This document shows positions 25,501-36,265 of a stretch of 64,000 bases of DNA, in pieces. The notes beneath the pieces were generated by a model. That model did not search any database. It worked only from the letters and a program-made list of their open reading frames with translations, and was not told the origin of the DNA. Position 1 is the stretch's first letter, and each line of letters starts with the position of its first letter. The DNA is from Nipponacmea schrenckii (Eukaryota; Mollusca; Gastropoda; Lottiidae), in the NCBI GenBank assembly GCA_030562195.1, contig CM060203.1, positions 7,516,208-7,580,207 of the forward strand. The letters run 5' to 3'. The translations under genes were made by a program, and so were the position numbers.

Positions 25501-26980
25501 TGTTTGGATTCAAGGGGCTTCATTGTTCCTGGCATACAAGTGGAAGAGTGGGTACCTTACAGTGTGTATGGAGGATGCTCTGAAGCAAATGTATAGCAGG
25601 CGTAAGGGTAGTTTTGAGTTCCTCTGAAACTGTCGATGGAAGGTACATATCCTTTATAATAGATTGAATGAGAAAGTCATGAAGATATGGTGTGAATATG
25701 AGTATAAGGAAATTTATACGGCAATAGAAATAAATTAAACTGAATCATTTGGAGACCACTGTAAGCCTAATCGACACGAATTGGGAGATAATATAGCACA
25801 GTAAAATATGCACTGAATCAAACTTATCTTCATTAAATATCTAAAGTTATAATAAGTTAGGCTATATGATATAGAAGAACAGATTTTACGCTATGCTGAA
25901 AAAGGTCAGGTTGTATGAAGATCGCAAAGCTTGTAACAACATGTTTGTCTATATCACTCTACTGATCAGTTGCAATTTTTTAGTGTTAAAAATGATATAT
26001 TTATATTTAGTCTTCTATATCTATACATAGATAATATAAAGATAAAATGACTTAAATATGTCGACACGTTTCATTAGATAATTTTCAATACATGTATATT
26101 GTATATAGCCTATATTATATATGTCGGGGCTAAAAGTGAAGACAGGGGGGGGGGGGGCGCTGTGAACTTGCCTTGGAGATAAAATCTTGTACTAACTGTT
26201 AATCAAAAAACAACACAGGTTTGTCATCAATTGCAATATATACAACAAATATCATACCAATTGAGATTAAAATATAAAAGATAAAAGGGCTATATATTGA
26301 AGACTTATTGTGCAAAGTTTAAATGTAGGCCTATATTGGTAAATTATAGATTAGAACAAGTGATATTACCACTCAATATTGAGGTGACTGCGTGATGCTG
26401 CCATTTTGGTACGGAAGTGCTGCTTAATATTTACAGTGACAGCTAAGTTTGGTTACTTATGCTACAGGTCATGCACGTTAATGACTCATTGACAGTCGAA
26501 AATCGATTAGTGAACCTCATGTGCTGGGAAAATGTCCATCATTGCACACAACATGCCATTGCACGTCTTCATTAGCCCATTTAGATGTAGAGTGGTTGTA
26601 TTTAATTTTATTTTAAACGCGTTTAGAAGCTAAACCAGCTGTCCTGGGGAATTTCTTATATTTAAAACACATGTAGGTAACACGATATAACTAATTTGTT
26701 TTGGTGGATCTATAAAACTACTAGTTATAAAGTTGCACAACAGGTAAGGGGGATATAGTTAAACACATTGATAGATGAAATCAAGACACTGAAGAATTAA
26801 TGAAATAGCACGTATGTACCCTTTTAATAAAGAAGTCAACGTGTCTCAAAAAGGTCACAATGCTCTTAAGTTCCTGTAATATTTCAATTTCTTACCGGCT
26901 AGCACTACCCAAGCGTATCCACCATCGACATTTTCATTTTTGTTTTCTTTATCTTGGCATTCTTCCGAAAATTCCTCCAT
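16545..26980 (-). CDS. Monocarboxylate transporter-like MFS protein (SLC16 family), 5 exons
   Basis: Exons: 26980-26896, 20585-20442, 19924-19778, 18232-17102, 16729-16545. All introns are GT-AG with matching phases, giving 563 aa. After a short acidic N-terminus, the SLC16 signature at the start of TM1 is present (DGGYAWVVLAATFVANMF). TM1 to TM6 follow, with the NFKKRQGFAMAISNAGVSAG segment of TM5. A long His/Arg/Ser-rich cytoplasmic loop (about residues 210-335) is followed by TM7 to TM12. SLC16 proteins carry lactate, pyruvate or related organic anions across the plasma membrane, the best-known ones with H+ and basigin. The subclass and substrate cannot be told here. I chose the ATG at 26980 (MEEFSEEC...) because SLC16 N-termini are cytoplasmic; an in-frame ATG at 27049 would add a hydrophobic segment. 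Intron 1 is about 6.3 kb. Confidence 0.93.
18240..19350 (+). repeat. Degenerate ~170-bp tandem repeat in SLC16-like intron 3
   Basis: At least five diverged units share blocks such as GAAGCTACAATTTTCAATGG, GGAATTGATAAGACGG, AAGTTCGAATTTGACGAT and GAGTTATTGCCCTTGACTTA in the same order. The same blocks, in the opposite orientation, make up 56310-56705 in the HPGD-like gene. No coding potential. Confidence 0.8.
21050..21731 (-). other. Probable 3' flank/UTR of the LINE fragment
   Basis: This stretch lies immediately 3' (minus strand) of the RNase H remnant. It contains repeated TTCTTCTGT/CTTCTTC tracts and AGAGCG-TGCTCT motifs but no frame. I infer non-coding 3' sequence of the same retroelement; where the element ends is not clear. 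Confidence 0.35.
21732..22330 (-). mobile_element. 5'-truncated LINE: RNase H domain and Cys-rich tail, frameshifted
   Basis: The minus strand encodes an RNase H C-terminal half (AWIPSHVGIQGNEIADELA) and then, after one frameshift near 21982, the CPCGEAGTEEHLFIHC zinc-binding-type motif found after RNase H in I/Nimb-like and Jockey-like non-LTR elements. No reverse transcriptase remains. It is a dead 3' fragment in SLC16-like intron 1, in the same orientation as the host gene. Confidence 0.85.
22440..23693. repeat. 41-bp minisatellite array (about 25-30 copies)
   Basis: The unit is AGCTTATATTGACACCATTT + CTGTGTATCAGAGAAACCCAT. Two versions, GAGAAACCCAT and GAAACACCCAT, alternate in places, giving an 82-bp higher-order pattern. 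The first about 200 bp (22440-22640) is badly degenerate with odd homopolymers, then the array becomes clean. It lies just upstream (minus sense) of the LINE remnant. Confidence 0.93.
23700..26895. other. Remaining SLC16-like intron 1, no gene seen
   Basis: Only short repeats were seen: a duplicated CGCTTCAATAAACCAGTT...CAAACTGGC block near 23880-23970 and a G13 run at 26147. Short open frames on both strands (24832-25627) have no coding character or splice context. Confidence 0.5.
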
Positions 26981-27048
26981 TTTACAAATCCAATAACAAC
27001 ATACCACCATCCAAAGTCCTAAATACAGTATAGTATATCGTTGGCCCA

Positions 27049-28184
27049 CATTATGCCACTAATTGCGATGATATAACTCAAGATTTTAGACGAGCGTGTG
27101 TGAATCGATTCGCCCAGCAGGCACGTCAGTTAGTTAATCACACATAGTTCCATTCTATTACTATGAATTTCTGACACCAGGATAGAGTGAACTGGTGAGT
27201 AGCCTACTGATTTTGCGCAGACATGAAACAATTTTCATGTCATACATGACGTCACTGGATTATACAGCCCAGATCCCTGAACAACCAATCGCGCCAGAAC
27301 GTAATACAAAAGAATAAAGGCCCATCTACACGATCATACATTTGTTCAAAGCACCATCATACATTTGTATGAGCTTGTTTTAGATAGATGTATGCCTACA
27401 CTGTCAAACATCATCAAACATGATCCAACAATATTATGATGATGTATGACCATGTATAACCAATTATGTAGGGACAAGAGTATTTTTGGAGAAAAAAAAA
27501 TAATTCAACATTCATGCTAAAAGTCCTGTTGAGAAATAATACTGTATCAGTTGTCATTTTGACAATTTTCCTCCGCCAAAGATGAAGGGGCAGTGCTATA
27601 AAGGTTCACCAATGGGCCAGGAACTGCAGGATCCAAAGATGGGGTCAGCATGGACCTTACAGCTAACAAGAACGGGTTTTCCTGGTACAGACTAATTAAT
27701 TTAGTAACATCAATAGCTTAACTGTACAAATTTTATTTAAGCCGGACGACATTTTGACTTGTGTAGGCCTATTTCACTGTTTTAAGTTTTACCAAGTAAT
27801 TATTCAGACAACTATAATACCAAAAGCTTAAATTGAGCTCTGTTAGCTGTTAAAGTAAATATTGAGACTATAAAGATAGCTCAATTTATACTCTTTAAAG
27901 TGGTAACTACTTAGAAAACTAGATCGCTTTAACCTCCATTATTTGTCTTTTTGTTTTCTATGAAACGACATCATTTCTGTACATTAACACATTGTTATTT
28001 CCGTCTAACAATTGGATGAAATTGTGTGTTTCCCCCTCAAGGCATTCATTCGTGTATGTGATATATGCTATGCAAAGTGCAAAAAGTGCAGTAAATTACA
28101 AACGTAACGAAGGAAACGGTTGAAACCGGTTGTTTCCAGTTTTCTCTGCATTGAAATAAAATAATATGGATTATATTTCTGATC
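27049..28184. other. 5' flank of the SLC16-like gene and intergenic DNA
   Basis: No coding sequence. A palindromic TGACGTCA lies at 27247-27254. A possible hairpin-forming repeat (TCATACATTTGT...ATGTATGA) spans about 27335-27460 without clean terminal repeats. The stretch 27800-27900 carries the dispersed AATTGAGCT-type motif. Confidence 0.4.
27247..27254. promoter_or_regulatory. CRE-like palindrome upstream of SLC16-like gene
   Basis: TGACGTCA, the full CREB/ATF palindrome, about 270 bp upstream of the chosen ATG. A single 8-mer is weak evidence. Other copies are at 31382-31389 (intergenic) and 63428-63435 (upstream of the phosphodiesterase gene). Confidence 0.25.
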
Positions 28185-28859
28185 TATGGAAGCCGACTGT
28201 GGCCATATCTACTCTCGACTTCTCGCCCAAGAGAAAGCGACGAAAATCGACTTCTTGCCCATGAGAAAGCGAGTAAAAAGGCGATGAAAAATTAGAGGAA
28301 AAAGTTGAGAAAGCGCAGGTAAAATAAGGTGAGAAAGCGATGAAAAGGTTGAGAAAGCGAGGAAAAAGGTGAGAAAGCGTGGGAAATATTCCTCGACTTT
28401 TCGCCTTTTTCCTCGCCTTCTCGACTTCTCGTGGGCGGCAAGTCCAGATTCCTCGCTTTTTCCTCGAGGGGAAAAGTCGAGGAAAATGTTCCTCGCTATC
28501 TCGTGGGCGAGGTTTTTTTCCCTCGCTTTCTCGTGGGCGTGTTTCCTCGTGGGCAAGGGACATTTTTCTCGCTTTCTAGTGGGCGAGTTTCCTCGTCTTT
28601 TTCAACGTTTTGACATGCTCACTGACTAAATCGAAAGAGTTAATCTTCTGAGAGATTCAAAATAGAAAATTAGATGGTTAAAGTTTGTTTCCCACCCTTT
28701 TTGTAATAACAATTTATCTACAGCTAGAATCTCAATCGATTACCAATAATTAGAAAAAGAAATGAAATAAATGGAATTTTACATCCTACTCATTGCATCT
28801 TATTGGCTGATGAAGACGGGCAACATTCAATTGTTGAGGGATCTTGGTCAGCCTTCAGC

Positions 28860-29036
28860 ACACGGAGTCTCGGTTTATTGTCCCATTGGAACGACTAGAA
28901 TGTTTTCCTTGTCAGCATCTTTGGATTTGCAACACCGACAGGGGGGAACCGGATTGAAAAATCCAAAAGTTTGAGACCTGGACCCTCAAGTTTGCGAGCA
29001 AGCAACTAACTCCCTGAGCCACCGCGGCTCCCCACC
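28860..29036 (-). mobile_element. tRNA-derived SINE
   Basis: On the minus strand from 29036 the sequence begins GGGGAGCCGCGGTGGCTCAG, with a box A-like TGGCTCAGGGAGTTAG, and continues through CTCGCAAACTTGAGGGTCC to a degenerate box B. That is the layout of a tRNA-derived SINE head, followed by a body of uncertain end. A short C-run lies at 29078-29090. Confidence 0.6.
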
Positions 29037-29304
29037 AATAAAAAGAGTTAGGCGAAATCATGATTAAATGATTAAACACCCCCCCCCCCCCAAATAGGTA
29101 GTCATCTTGACAATGATGGCAGGCTGGACTAAGAGAAATTTCTGAACCAGGGTGAAGGGCAAAGTTGTTTTCAGATGTGTTTTTGAATGACTCTTTACTA
29201 CGAAATGACTCTATATATCCTTTTTGATATAAGTGTGTGCTTACCAGGTAACAGTATGTACCTTTAAGTCTGTAAAAATAGGGAGATGCGTTCCCAATCA
29301 AAAG

Positions 29305-29490
29305 TGTGCGTAAATGAATGTTGACCTTACTTAGGGGGTGCCTAAATAGATGTGTGGCTAATTCTAAGTGCGCCTAAATGAATGTGTGCCAAATTGAAGG
29401 TGTGCCTAAATGACTGTACCTTAATGACGGTTTTAGTGTCCCTTAAAAGAGAGTGCCTAATTGCGTATGTGCCTAATTGAAAATGTGAAA
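29305..29490 (+). repeat. Degenerate 26-28-bp TGTGCCTAAATGAATG repeat
   Basis: Six or so imperfect copies of GTGTGCCTAAATGA-type units. No coding meaning was seen. Confidence 0.6.
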
Positions 29491-29879
29491 ATTTTTACTC
29501 TAAAAGTGGGAAACACTAGATTTCGGGGAAGAGAGGATTGAATCTCCCAGATGTACAGGCCTAGGGTGGAACAAATGTTCTATTGAGAAATGGGGATCTG
29601 GATCTGTTGGATGATTTTCTTCTCCTTTGATCTGAAATTAGAAAATAAAATAACCCTCCCAATGGGCGAGAAGTATAGTTCCTATAAAGTTGTTTTAAGT
29701 TTGCTTTGAACAAGGTTGTCATTAAAGTTCTGATTTTTGGAATATGCTACTATCATTTTCTGCTTATAGACATGAGTGAATTTCTCTTGAAGACTCTTAT
29801 AATGGATTTGAACTATCTTGCTAGCTTTATAACTGGTTGTATTGAAGGGGACTACAAAAGGGTGCTGTGCCCACACTGT

Positions 29880-30790
29880 GATGAATGTTAAGTCGTATGG
29901 GTCTTGCAGTATTTAATGTCTCGATCCAATGGGCTTCTCTAGATTGACGGAATTTGGGCAAGTCGATTTTTATGCGCTCAATTGGGGTTAAGGTGAGATC
30001 GTCAAGTGAATGGTCGTCAAGATTGAAATGGTTAGAAACAGGCTTGTCTTTTTTAATTTAATATCTGTGCATTAAGACGAGTGCGTAATTTGTTATTTGT
30101 TTCCCCGATATATTATTTAGGACATTTTTTACATGAAATTAAGTATATTACATTCGAGTTTTCACATGTTACGTGCTCTTGGATCAGGTATCTTTTAGTC
30201 ATAGAGTTATTTAAAAATAATGAGTTTCTGATATAAAGGGACATATTTTGCATTTGCTTGACAAACACGGGGCACTCCTTAAGGTTCTTCGGCATGAAGT
30301 CTATTTTTAGCTAATATCTGTGCTAAGGTGGAATTTTATTTTTAGCTAATATCTGTGCTAAGGTGGAATTTTATATGTTTCGTAAAAATCGTTTAGAGTA
30401 TCCACGCTCTATCAGTTTTGAGAAAACAATCGTACAGGCTTGGTTAAAATCCGAAGACCTTGTGCAAATTCGCTGAAATCGTAAAACTTGTGACTTAATT
30501 ATTCCAGAAAAAGTATGTTTTGGATGAAATGAGCTCTTATGTAAAAGCTGATGAGTGTCGGTTTCTTTGAAATAATATACTTTAATAGCTAATTTATTAG
30601 TCTCTGCTATGGAATCTCCTTTAAAGACAGTGGTATCGAGAAAATCTATGCTTTTGTGGCTGACATTGGCCGTTAGTTTGATGGACGAGTGGTGATTGTT
30701 GAGGATTTCAAAAAATTGCCAAAATTATTCTATGGAGTAAGTCCAAACCATGAAAATGTCATCTAAAAATCCAATTATTTTTTCATATTT
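29880..30790 (-). mobile_element. Decayed Penelope-like element: RT C-terminus plus GIY-YIG
   Basis: Translation of the minus strand, across a few stops, gives the family's RT catalytic core (IGFLDDIFMVWT), the downstream block (SIDFLDTTVFKGD...TDTHQLLHKSSFHPKH...SQVLRFQRIC...LIERGYSKRFL) and then the GIY-YIG-linked Cys motif (SNVIYLISCKKCPK, then YIGETNNKLRTRL). That RT-plus-GIY-YIG order is diagnostic of endonuclease-bearing Penelope-like elements. A 36-bp direct duplication at about 30304-30375 separates the two parts. The 5' part of the element is missing; it is dead. Confidence 0.85.
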
Positions 30791-31037
30791 ATATCACTGG
30801 AAAGGATAGAAGGATAATATTCCTCGCTCAAAAGAAAGCGATTAATCTCGACTCGTCGCCCACGCTTCCTCGCTTTCTCGCATTTTTCCTGACTTTCTCG
30901 CCATTTTCCTCGTCTTCTCGCCTATTTCCTCGCCTTATTCCTCTCGCGTTTTTTTTTACCTCGCTTTGTCGTCTCTCGACTTCTTGTGTGCGAGAAGTCG
31001 AGGGTTTTTTATATTATGGCCGTCGCCGGCTTCCATA

Positions 31038-31493
31038 TTGATCATATCGTCTGTTTTGGGAACTTGATATTCTAAAGGAATGTTGTGGGATTTTGGGGGT
31101 TTGGTTTTTTCAGTATTGGGTATTTAATCTGATCTGCTTATAAAGCTCCATATTTGCTCAGTTTCAGCTATTATAAGCCTGCCACTTTTCACAATTTAAG
31201 AAATAATTCAATTTCCTGAAAGAACAAATAAGTTGCACACCACCTAAACCTGCTATCACACCTGGGTATAAATTGCTAAAGACCGCGTGGCCTCGGTTTT
31301 TTGTAACATCTTAAATGTCAATGAGAAAGTATATTTTGAATGTCAGTTATCTACCGTTGTATGGATTTAATTTCCTTCCATGACGTCAATCGCTAAAATT
31401 GTTACACTATTTTGTTGTATGATGGGTAGATTGAGTCTTTTTCAACTAGACCTTGATCTAGCTGGCCGACATACTTGTTCCATGAATCTGTAA
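31038..31493. other. Intergenic, nothing recognised
   Basis: No frame, repeat or RNA structure stood out. Confidence 0.4.
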
Positions 31494-31706
31494 AGGAATG
31501 TACACACTACAACATTTCTGCAACATTGCAACAATTGTTGTAAAAAATTACCTTGGCAATTATTTTACAACAACTTTCCAACAAGTTTCCAACTTTTTTC
31601 CAACAAGCAACAACTCTGTTCACACTGACAACATTTTTCCAACATTGGTATTGGAATCATAAATGCTGGAAAAATGTTGCAGAAATGTTGTAGTGTGTAC
31701 ACTCCT
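31494..31706. mobile_element. PIF/Harbinger-type MITE with TAA target duplication
   Basis: The 213-bp element begins AGGAATGTACACACTACAAC and ends with the inverted copy (...GTAGTGTGTACACTCCT). The terminal repeats extend about 33 bp with one mismatch. It is flanked on both sides by TAA (31491-31493 and 31707-31709). Three-base TWA target duplications are characteristic of PIF/Harbinger elements. The interior is rich in CAACA/TTCCAAC and non-coding. Confidence 0.75.
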
Positions 31707-31709
31707 TAA

Positions 31710-32640
31710 ATGTCGACAATCTTCGGAGTTAGCTCAACCAGGAGTAGGCTAATTTCGCAAGTAGTAGAATTTATCTCATTGCACACTACATACCGTCTCC
31801 ATTAGTCGAATTTGTGAATTTGTGAATTTGTTCCACCTTATCATTTTGTGAATTATATTTTTGGGTAGAAAGATGCCAGGGAAGATTGCCTCGTGCAACT
31901 CGGGGTTTAATAAAAATTGTATATCACACAGCTTTCCACTTAGCCAAAATCCGGTTTTTGAGAAGCGTTTCACATATATCATAAGATAATAATTGTTTAC
32001 AGGAATTAGATAAGAGAATCAGCTGTTTACTCTGTGACCTTGGCTGCATTCTTACATATGTTTTATACCATTCCATTAACCAAATTCTAATGTGGGGTCA
32101 TTCACTTTAACAATGGCAAAGTACTAGTACACTTAAAGAGAAAGTGTGTGCTGGCTTAATGAAAACAGGAATTTTGATTGATTGATTTCTACTAGTGTTC
32201 AACAATATATTAGGGCGTATGTATAGGCCCATACGTCGTTAGACTTGATATTGTTCGGAGGGAAAAATAATATACCCGGTGTGGCAAATGGGTAAGGACT
32301 TAGTTAAAGTTCTGAAATTGGTAGGTTTGTCAGATTTTAAAAACATTTAGCCGACTTTCAAAGTGGTTAATTTTAGCCCACCCCAGCAAGCAATCTATTT
32401 TTAATTTTTATTGGATTACAATTTCGTTTCTTTATTGTTTAAGTCGGTGTACAGTGGAGACTTTAATTACTGAATTTTAATCTACTGAATTTTAATCTAC
32501 AGAATTTTAATCTACTGAATTATAATCTACTGAATTTTAATCTACTGAATTTTAATCTACTGAATTTTAATTAGATTGCTTTTTTGCAGTAGGTGAAAAC
32601 TTACTGGTTTTATTCACGAAATAGAATTTTTTACATGATA
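31710..32640. other. Intergenic, minor repeats only
   Basis: A tandem repeat at 32463-32575 is listed separately. A stretch at 32235-32400 resembles 15810-15930. No gene was recognised. Confidence 0.4.
32463..32575 (+). repeat. 15-bp tandem repeat
   Basis: About seven copies of TCTACTGAATTTTAA with few changes. Confidence 0.88.
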
Positions 32641-34720
32641 TCAAATAAATTATAGGTATTGATTTGAAAAAGCAGGTGTAATGGACATCATTAGGCTATA
32701 TACATCACTGAGATCAAACTATTTCTATTCCATTCGTGTTAAACTTTTAATAACTACGCTAGTATGCGTATGTGTTATTTCAGTTAACGATGGCCTATAT
32801 ACATGTAGTTAACGCTGATATTAATATGTTTTAACACCATTTTAGATTTCAGAGATTACTTTTGAACGGAAATATAATATTTCTCATTCAACCACGAAAC
32901 AAGATAAGTTTGATTTTTGAACAAGATGGAAAAACGTGTTTTCTTAAATTAACGATAAGTATAAAAGATAAAAAAATTAGTGATTTTAAGAAGAGAAATG
33001 TAGGTAGTCGAGGTTACCAAAGTGCGATCAACTTAATGTCCATATACATGTATCTTTATTGGTGAAAATGTTTTAATTTATTCTGCTTTCATGGTACATA
33101 TTCTTTGACTAGCATCGTTTGGCTTCTCAGTTATACCTCGTAATGGTTTCAACCTTTCACGCTGTTCCGAACAACTGAAAGATTGAAAAACATTGTTTTA
33201 TTATTAATATTAATTGTTATTGTTATATAAATTGTTAAATAATGAATAATACATGTAGTATAATATCGATCTCGTTATATTTTTATACAAGGGAAATAAC
33301 TCCTCTTAATAGATTTCAAGATGGCGGCTAAATTCCATGATCGTTTGTCTCGAGGTACTGTTTATCTCGAAGTATTCTTATAGCACCACCGACTTCGAGA
33401 TAAAGAGGTTTTACTGACTAAATTATTTAGGTTACAACAGTGATCATATTTGTTGAGTCGCAGCATTGCACTCAAATACTTCTCGATTCCTTTCTAAATC
33501 TTTCTATCTTGAATGTACCCTATGCGCAAACGTCATTTTCTTACATCTCAAAATTCTTCCATATTCTGCTTAACAGAATTGTTGATTCAATGGAATGCTT
33601 ATTAGATACCAAATTAATTATCGATTTTAAAAGGGAAATAAGTAGTCATGTAGATCATGATTCGCAACTGGACAATCAAAATATTCCTATTCCTTCCATG
33701 TTGTAACGTTTGGTAACTACGCTAGGTCCGAATAGTCAACTGTCAAAGGATGTATGTTGAAGTTTTAAAAAAAAAAAAAAATGGACTAAGAATTAATGTC
33801 ATGTCATCGTTAGTCATTTTTAAACTATAAATATTTAGTGAAAATGTGAAATATTTAAGTAACTATACACGTGAAACTAACATAAGCGGTGACTTTTGTT
33901 CAACGATGTGTAAAACAAATTGGACATTTCAATCTAGCGGACATCTCATTCTGCTACACTTATTATACCAACCTAAAAACTCTCGTTAAAACTCCCCAAA
34001 ATATTTAAACAATCTCTGTATTTGGAGCAAAATTTGCATTAGATATCAGATTAAATTCCTCCATCGTCTATAAAACAAGCCATTTACACTGTTGGTATAA
34101 TTTTTCTCTGCCATCTTTTAAATGTAGTCATAAGTCTTACACCTGGTATTTGTTAGCTATGTACTCATCAAAATTGTTTAAATTTAAGAGGAATACACTT
34201 ATCTTCAAATATATATTTCTAGGACTACGGCGAATTTTTGTGTTTAATATTGACTATTTGTCATTAGTATACATCCAATACTTGATCAATTTTTTAAAAA
34301 GCTCCAATGAAACTATAATTGTTAAAAAAGTGAGCATGCGATGGAATTGTTCAGTTTGGAAAGTCTGGTTATCAACGTTAAAAAAGGAAAAAGCAAGCGC
34401 ACTATGGCAATCATTTTCCTGTGTGTACAAATAAATGATTAATATTTGTTGAACATTGTGTCAATGTTGTAGTTTTCATTCTAATTCATTTGAATTGATA
34501 TTTCTCGGTCTTCCGTGAAATTATATTTAGTACATTGTTAAAGGTTGCTCTATTTCATTTGAATGTTTTTATATGGTACTAAATTAATTATGAATAGGTA
34601 GGCCTATTTATTTTTAAAAAGAAATTAGTAGTCATAGAGATCAAACTATTCCTAGTTCACCCGTGTTACAGGTCTTAATAGCTACGCTGGTATAACTGGG
34701 TTATCATTTCAGGGATATAA
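32640..34720 (+). repeat. Three diverged copies of a segment spaced about 1 kb
   Basis: Blocks near 32640-32790, 33600-33740 and 34570-34720 share, in order, AAATTAATTAT-type sequence, GTAGTCAT-GATCA, ACTATTCCTA-TTC and TAACTACGCTAGTAT, with spacings of about 960-970 bp. The downstream block of the first copy (GTTATTTCAGTTAACGATGG, about 32770-32830) recurs at 44185-44238. Long-unit tandem duplication or a dispersed element is possible. No protein was recognised. Confidence 0.45.
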
Positions 34721-36208
34721 TGAGCATTTACTGTCAGAATATATCTATTGGCTTCAGGTCTAATGTTATAACATTTCGTATCGCGGATGAAATAGCCGAA
34801 ATGTGGATTCTACGATTACCACCAGTATAGGCCTATCAAACACATTTGACAATAAACAAGCTTGTTACGTTTCGAAGTCACACACGCAGTGCGAAGTAAA
34901 CTGCAGCCAGTGTGAAAATGAAATAAAAAATTCAAAAAAATCATACAGCTCTTATTGAAGGGCAGTGTTAGACCTAACTGTATTCGTTACGTACAAAGCC
35001 ACTAGCTAATAAAAACATTCGAAACGAAACTAATAAAATACGAACGAAAGTTAGGTCTATATTTTAATTAGACATAGTAGTAGTAAGTTGGAGGAGTACA
35101 ATTCCAGGGAAATAACTACACAATTGACGAGCCTTCATCCAAACAACAACGAATAAGAACGACGACGAAACTGGAAATATATCAGGCCTGCTCAAGATAT
35201 TGCTTGAAGCACTTGAATTTGGTCAAAATAGTGTGCAATATGCGCCACTTCTCGTTTCATTGTGTTATAGTGCCGTTTCTAGGAATTATGAGAAGAGGGG
35301 GGGGGGGGCTAATATGTTGAGATGTGAGGAACCAGAAAAAGACGTCATGCTATTTCATTTTAGTTAAAATACACTTTATTTTGTAAGTAAAAAGGAAATA
35401 GATTTTGGTATTTATTGATACGAACGCAGACATGATTTAGGAAAAGATCAAGAGAAACGTTTATGTGAACCAACATGTTGGTTTGTAAAGTATATACTCC
35501 TGTCTCTGTCTTATGAACGGAGTTGCCCAATGAAGTAGTCGTTATGTGTGGCTAAAAGTTTTAATATTTTGTCCAATCAATACCTTATACTGTAGTAACA
35601 GCCTAATAAATTGTCGGATTATTGAAAATATATTATATTGACGTAATTGTCATTGAAAGGGAAACATCGTGATAAGATGGTAATTTACTGTTTACAATGC
35701 ATTCAAAACTAAAGATACATAGAGGCTTTGAGATCATTACCTTCACCGAGGGTCGAATATCACCTACATCATTCGAACAGACTGGATCTGAATATTTACC
35801 AACTTTACCAAAACCAGCAATGCTAATTCACCCAATTCTTCCAGTTCCAACTATAAATATGGTGAATATTGTGATTCGCGTGATTTTCCTTGAACGACAT
35901 CAGAATATTTCAAGATATTTCTAGACACTTGCAGAAAATCTAGGACCACCATTCATATGACTTGAAAGAGCACCAAAGAATCTGGTCGAAAGTTCTTATT
36001 TTGTATATTTTCTGTGAGTTATACATGAGCCGATCTATATAGTTTGTTCTCTAATACTTCTAAGATGTCGTACTAATGTCGTTCCTTTTCGCGCTATATG
36101 TATTGTTATTGACTACATAATAGCCCTTAGTGGTGACAAAATGTGTTCCGAACCTAAGTGTGTGCCTTGTTAGGCCTAAAAAACAAGAAAATATGATACA
36201 GAATGTTT
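34721..36208. other. Intergenic downstream of the secreted orphan gene
   Basis: A G-run lies at 35298-35307. A 75-codon plus-strand frame at 35697-35924 is open on both strands over part of its length and has no recognised relative; I do not call it a gene. Confidence 0.35.
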
Positions 36209-36214
36209 TTATTT
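36209..36214 (-). terminator. Poly(A) signal candidate for the secreted orphan gene
   Basis: AATAAA on the minus strand, about 50 nt after the stop codon, a normal position for cleavage. Another AATAAA overlaps the stop codon itself (36270-36265). Confidence 0.45.
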
Positions 36215-36265
36215 AACAGCCTCGTTTAAATAAAACTATTATTCTAAAAGACAACGGATTTTGTT

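Larger units (their letters stand above)
28185..31037. mobile_element. Possible 2.85-kb composite with foldback-family ends
   Basis: The left end at 28185-28206 (TATGGAAGCCGACTGTGGCC...) and the inverted right end at 31016-31037 (ATGGCCGTCGCCGGCTTCC...) match the ends of the 309-bp foldback element at 4549. Next to both ends are arrays of CTCGACTTTCTCGC-type motifs (28210-28600 and 30830-31010) in opposite orientation. Between them lie a SINE and a Penelope-like fragment. Either one large element was invaded by others, or two truncated copies happen to face each other. No transposase was found. Confidence 0.45.

Noticed and set aside
26981..27049. Upstream in-frame ATG extending the SLC16-like protein by 23 residues
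   Set aside because: It would put a hydrophobic segment ahead of the cytoplasmic N-terminus usual in this family. The downstream ATG gives the normal form.
27317..27475. Possible Harbinger-type MITE starting GGCCCATCTACACGATC
   Set aside because: No convincing inverted right end or 3-bp target duplication could be found.
28171..28629. Overlapping ORFs on both strands with Arg/Phe/Ser-rich repeats
   Set aside because: Products of the CTCGACTTTCTCGC-type subterminal repeats of the foldback family.
35697..35924. 75-codon plus-strand ORF with Pro-rich end
   Set aside because: Partly open on both strands, with no splice context and no family recognised.
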